The notes beneath the pieces are model-generated. The model made no database searches, was not told the DNA's origin, and saw only the letters and a list, made by a program, of their open reading frames with translations. Position numbers and translations under genes: made by a program. Positions 6,884 to 9,476 of a DNA stretch of 9,476 nucleotides are shown piece by piece. Source of the DNA: an uncultured Gammaproteobacteria bacterium (lineage in GTDB: Bacteria; Pseudomonadota; Gammaproteobacteria; UBA9214). The stretch spans positions 1-9,476 of the forward strand of contig CAJQOV010000153.1 of assembly GCA_905480065.1 (NCBI GenBank). Direction: 5' to 3'. The first letter of the stretch is position 1. Every line of letters begins with the position of its first letter.

Positions 6884-6884
6884 T
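6865..6884. repeat. Perfect 7-bp inverted repeat between tilS and pyrG
   Basis: ATTGAGG (6865-6871) and CCTCAAT (6878-6884) form a perfect inverted repeat with a six-base spacer, total 20 bp. It lies 13 bp after the tilS stop. As RNA it would form a 7-bp hairpin, but no U-tract follows on either strand, so it is a poor intrinsic terminator. Its size and spacing would also suit an operator for a dimeric regulator. No function can be assigned. Confidence 0.45.
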
Positions 6885-6897
6885 TACTCTCGCTCGG

Positions 6898-8253
6898 TCA
6901 TGCACCCGGTGGTGGCACCGGTAATCCATGTTGCTGCCAGTGAATCTGCACGCCAGGCTCGTCGGGTTGCGCCTGGAACGGTTCGCACACCCACAGTCCG
7001 GCCACCGCGGCCAGCTCGCCACCGATAAAGATCAAGGGAATACGCGTGCGTACCCAGGGCGGGATACCCCGTTCCTGGAATAATTTTCTGAGTTCATGGT
7101 GGCCGTTGCGTCCGGCTGGTCGGCAGCGTTCCCCGCCTTGCCGCCAGCCAACCCGCACGCCATCGGACCCCAGCAGACTTTGCCGGATCCCCTGCCCCTG
7201 TCCCGGCACGGCCACCAGCACACCGCCATCGCCCGGCAGGGCCAGCGCTGCGTCCAGCATCCAGGGTAATGGTAGCCGGGCCGGCACCGCTGTCGTGTCC
7301 CGGCGCAGCAGGTACAAGCGGGTACGGTAGCGACGCAACTCGTACTCACCCCAGCGCACGCACGGCTCCGCATCGACGCGACTGCCGAGCATATCCACGG
7401 TAATCCGCGCCAGCACCGCCCGCGAGGGTGCCGTCCCGGTGCTTCCACGCAACCAGCGGCGCAGTGCATTGCGCTGGCGTGCCGGCGTCAGCTGCTGCAG
7501 CGCCGGGACCAGCAAGGTGGCACCGTCCCCGACCAGTGCGGCGAGATCGGCATCGGCCAGCTCATCCAGCAAATGCGCCGCCTCGGCCTGGTTGGCGGCA
7601 CTGCGGGCCAGGCTACGGCTCAGCCGCGGCCAGCGTTCGCGCAAGCTGTCCAGCACGCGATGGCGCAGGAAGTTGCGGGTAAACGCCGTATCTTCATTGC
7701 TGGGATCCTCGATCCAGCGCAGCTGCTGCATCCCGGCGTAGTGCCGCAACTCGCTACGCGTAAACGCCAGTAGCGGCCGTAACAGGCTGCCATGGCCAAA
7801 TGCAGTGTACCCCGGCATTGCAGCCAGGCCGTGCACACCACTGCCACGCAGCAGCTGCAACAGCACCGTCTCGGCCTGGTCGTCCTGATGCTGGGCCGTG
7901 AGCAGGCAATGTCCCGGCGGCAGCCACTGCGCCAGTGCCTGGTAGCGTGCCGCACGGGCAGTCGCCTCCGGGCTCTCGCCGCGGCCGGCAACGGCATCCA
8001 CCGGCAGGATGGCGAGCGTCACGCACAGTGCATGACAGACCGCCGCGCAATGCGTCTGCCAGTCGTCGGCCGCGGACTGCAGCCGGTGATTGACATGCAC
8101 GGCCGACACCGGCACACCGTGCCGCGCACGCAGTCGTACCAGCGCGTCCAGCAAAACATGGGAATCAAGACCGCCGCTGTAGGCCACCACGTAACCGGCC
8201 GGGCGCGGATGTGCCAGCAACTCGCTGCAGAGGGAATCAGGGGAGAATGACAT
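6898..8253 (-). CDS. tilS: tRNA(Ile)-lysidine synthetase TilS
   Basis: TilS attaches lysine to C34 of the CAU-anticodon tRNA-Ile using ATP, changing it to read AUA codons and to be charged with isoleucine; it is normally essential. The N-terminal PP-loop domain has SGGLDS (26-31) with the ATP-binding turn, followed by VHVNHRL (52-58), AQHQDDQAETVLLQLLRG (120-137) and WIEDPSNED (180-188). RNFLRHRVL (193-201) ends the catalytic part. A middle TilS substrate-binding domain (about 210-320) and a C-terminal TilS_C domain (about 365-440, with HHELRKLFQERGIPPWVR) make this the long 451-residue form found in E. coli and relatives. The ATG at 8251-8253 has no clear Shine-Dalgarno but places SGGLDS at the usual distance. 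It lies 80 bp after accA; an inverted repeat fills about half of that gap. Confidence 0.96.
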   Translation of the reverse strand: MSFSPDSLCSELLAHPRPAGYVVAYSGGLDSHVLLDALVRLRARHGVPVSAVHVNHRLQSAADDWQTHCAAVCHALCVTLAILPVDAVAGRGESPEATARAARYQALAQWLPPGHCLLTAQHQDDQAETVLLQLLRGSGVHGLAAMPGYTAFGHGSLLRPLLAFTRSELRHYAGMQQLRWIEDPSNEDTAFTRNFLRHRVLDSLRERWPRLSRSLARSAANQAEAAHLLDELADADLAALVGDGATLLVPALQQLTPARQRNALRRWLRGSTGTAPSRAVLARITVDMLGSRVDAEPCVRWGEYELRRYRTRLYLLRRDTTAVPARLPLPWMLDAALALPGDGGVLVAVPGQGQGIRQSLLGSDGVRVGWRQGGERCRPAGRNGHHELRKLFQERGIPPWVRTRIPLIFIGGELAAVAGLWVCEPFQAQPDEPGVQIHWQQHGLPVPPPGA

Positions 8254-8277
8254 CGCGATACCATGTTGCCAGCCGGG

Positions 8278-8316
8278 ATGTCACGCGACGCCCGGGGCTC
8301 GCGCCACGCGTGGCAT
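8278..8316 (-). repeat. Long inverted repeat with competing palindrome between accA and tilS
   Basis: Arms at 8278-8287 and 8307-8316 are inverted copies at nine of ten positions, around a 19-base spacer that itself holds GCCCGGGGC. The mRNA would fold as a stem of four pairs at the loop-distal end interrupted by one C-A mismatch, then six strong pairs. The right arm overlaps a perfect 12-bp palindrome, GCCACGCGTGGC (8303-8314), so the two folds exclude each other. It begins 17 bp after the accA stop and ends 24 bp before the tilS ATG. No U-tract follows. It could slow transcription, protect the upstream mRNA end or bind a protein; none of this is shown. Confidence 0.45.
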
Positions 8317-8333
8317 GACAATCCAGCTCACTG

Positions 8334-9293
8334 CTAGCGTTCGGTGAATTGACCGTAGGCCATGAGTCGCTTGTAGCGTTGTTCAACGAGCTTGTCGAGC
8401 GACTTGCTGCCCAGCTTGCGCAGGCACTCGTTGAGTACCTTGCGGATATTCTCGGCGGCTGCATCAACATCGCGATGCGCACCGCCCAGCGGCTCATCGA
8501 TGACCCGGTCGACCAGGCCCAGCTCGCTCAGGCGCGTGGAAGTTATACCGAGCGCCTCGGCGGCATCGGAGGCCTTTTCCGCACTTTTCCACAGAATGGA
8601 TGCACAGCCTTCCGGTGAAATCACCGAGTAGGTGCTGTACTGCAGCATCAGCGTCTGGTCGCCCACGCCGATGGCCAGCGCGCCGCCGGAACCACCCTCG
8701 CCGATGACCGTGCAGATGATCGGGGTTCGCAGTCGCGCCATCACCATCAGGTTGCGCGCAATGGCCTCGCTCTGGCCACGCTCTTCCGCCCCGATACCCG
8801 GGTATGCGCCCGGGGTGTCAATGAAGGTAAGCACCGGCAGACCAAAACGCTCGGCCATCTGCATCAGGCGCAAGGCCTTGCGGTACCCTTCCGGACGCGG
8901 CATGCCAAAATTGCGCAGCAGTTTTTCCTTGGTGTCACGGCCCTTCTGCTGGCCGATTACCATCACCGGGGCACCCTCGAACCGGGCCACTCCACCGACG
9001 ATCGCATGATCATCGCCATAATGGCGATCGCCATGCAGCTCCTCGAAATCGGTAAACAGCCGGATAATGTAGTCCATGCAGTAGGGGCGCTGCGGATGCC
9101 GCGCCAGCTGGGAGACCTGCCACGATGACAGGTTGGAGAAAATCGTTTCGGTCAGCGTGCGGCTTTTTGCCTTGAGCTTTTCGATTTCCTCGCTGATATT
9201 GACGTCGGATTCGCCACTGACGTAATGCAGCTCGTCGATCTTCGCCTCGAGTTCGGCGATGGGTTGCTCAAAGTCGAGAAAATTTAAATTCAT
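8334..9293 (-). CDS. accA: Acetyl-CoA carboxylase carboxyltransferase subunit alpha
   Basis: AccA pairs with AccD to form the A2B2 carboxyltransferase that moves the carboxyl group from carboxybiotin to acetyl-CoA, making malonyl-CoA for fatty-acid synthesis. I used the ATG at 9291-9293, giving MNLNFLDFEQPIAELEAKID and 319 residues, the same length as E. coli AccA. A TTG two codons upstream is in frame but would overlap the dnaE stop and is less likely. The N-terminal helical region (about 10-60) is followed by the crotonase-fold core with GQQKGRDTKEK (114-124) and DTPGAYPGIGAEERGQSE (159-176). The oxyanion-forming glycines are in GEGGSGGALA (198-207). The stop of dnaE is two bases before this ATG, so the two genes are probably translationally coupled; only a weak GGA is present as Shine-Dalgarno. 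The dnaE-accA pair is common in proteobacteria. Confidence 0.97.
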   Translation of the reverse strand: MNLNFLDFEQPIAELEAKIDELHYVSGESDVNISEEIEKLKAKSRTLTETIFSNLSSWQVSQLARHPQRPYCMDYIIRLFTDFEELHGDRHYGDDHAIVGGVARFEGAPVMVIGQQKGRDTKEKLLRNFGMPRPEGYRKALRLMQMAERFGLPVLTFIDTPGAYPGIGAEERGQSEAIARNLMVMARLRTPIICTVIGEGGSGGALAIGVGDQTLMLQYSTYSVISPEGCASILWKSAEKASDAAEALGITSTRLSELGLVDRVIDEPLGGAHRDVDAAAENIRKVLNECLRKLGSKSLDKLVEQRYKRLMAYGQFTER

Positions 9294-9295
9294 GC

Positions 9296-9475
9296 TCAAT
9301 GTCCGTAGTCTACCGATACGCGATCAGATCCGACGAGACCGCGCAGGCCTTCCACCAATTCTTCGCTGGGTCTCACATTCCACGCGGGGTCCAGCGTTAA
9401 TTGGGCGTTGGCATCTTCTCTCGAATAATCGATCACCACGGGGCAACTTCCCGCACGATAGCGACCGAGGAGGTT
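9296..9475 (-). CDS. dnaE: DNA polymerase III subunit alpha, C-terminal end (rest outside window)
   Basis: The last 59 codons and TGA stop of a gene entering from the right edge. The peptide begins NLLGRYRAGSCPVVIDY, continues with SREDANAQLTLDPAWNVRPS and ends in SDRVSVDYGH. This matches the C-terminal tail of the replicative polymerase DnaE, with its pattern of a short strand holding a Gly-x-Cys-Pro turn, a beta strand with a Leu-x-Leu motif, Trp-x-Val-x-Pro-Ser-Glu, and a last helix with a final hydrophobic strand. The position directly before accA supports this, as dnaE-accA is a well-known pair. The catalytic palm, PHP and finger domains are outside the window and cannot be judged. Assignment rests on recalled tail motifs plus context. 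Confidence 0.88.
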   Translation of the reverse strand, partial: NLLGRYRAGSCPVVIDYSREDANAQLTLDPAWNVRPSEELVEGLRGLVGSDRVSVDYGH

Positions 9476-9476
9476 T

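Noticed and set aside
6865..6884. Intrinsic terminator for tilS
   Set aside because: The stem is perfect but only 7 bp with no U-tract on either strand, so it is listed as a repeat rather than a terminator.

Overview
This window is about 9.5 kb of bacterial chromosome, fairly GC-rich by eye. It is packed with conserved single-copy housekeeping genes and looks gammaproteobacterial. The order, read along the minus strand from right to left, is dnaE (end) - accA - tilS - pyrG - kdsA - eno - ftsB - ispD - ispF - truD. The eno-ftsB-ispD-ispF-truD block is a familiar gammaproteobacterial arrangement. The KdsA is of the metal-dependent class that I recall from Xanthomonas-type bacteria, not the metal-independent enterobacterial and pseudomonad class. 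A deep-branching or Xanthomonadales-like gammaproteobacterium is therefore a reasonable guess, but the lineage cannot be fixed from sequence reading alone.

Layout from left to right. At 3-143 on the plus strand is the end of an Smr-domain protein gene, cut off by the window edge. At 144-313 is a non-coding stretch between two convergent genes, with one imperfect hairpin. From 314 to the right edge all genes run leftward: truD (tRNA pseudouridine-13 synthase), ispF and ispD (consecutive-pathway enzymes of MEP isoprenoid synthesis, joined by an ATGA overlap), ftsB (cell-division coiled-coil protein), eno (enolase), kdsA (KDO-8-phosphate synthase), pyrG (CTP synthase), tilS (tRNA-Ile lysidine synthetase), accA (acetyl-CoA carboxyltransferase alpha subunit) and the last 59 codons of dnaE (DNA polymerase III alpha). 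The gaps between these genes are short: -4, 2, 19, 23, 30, 43, 54, 80 and 92 bp. Co-transcription of large parts of the cluster is likely. The three longest gaps, upstream of tilS, pyrG and eno, hold the only visible candidates for internal regulation.

The genes serve separate core functions that often sit together in this group: replication, fatty-acid synthesis, tRNA modification at both ends of the cluster, CTP supply, KDO supply for LPS (activation of KDO needs CTP), glycolysis, septum assembly, and isoprenoid precursors (the IspD step also uses CTP). All ten minus-strand genes look intact within the window, and I see no frameshift, mobile element, CRISPR array, tRNA or rRNA. I found no undescribed system. 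The points worth a second look are the KdsA metal-site motif with an unusual threonine, a long inverted repeat with a competing palindrome before tilS, a palindrome overlapping a possible pyrG promoter, and several start-codon decisions.
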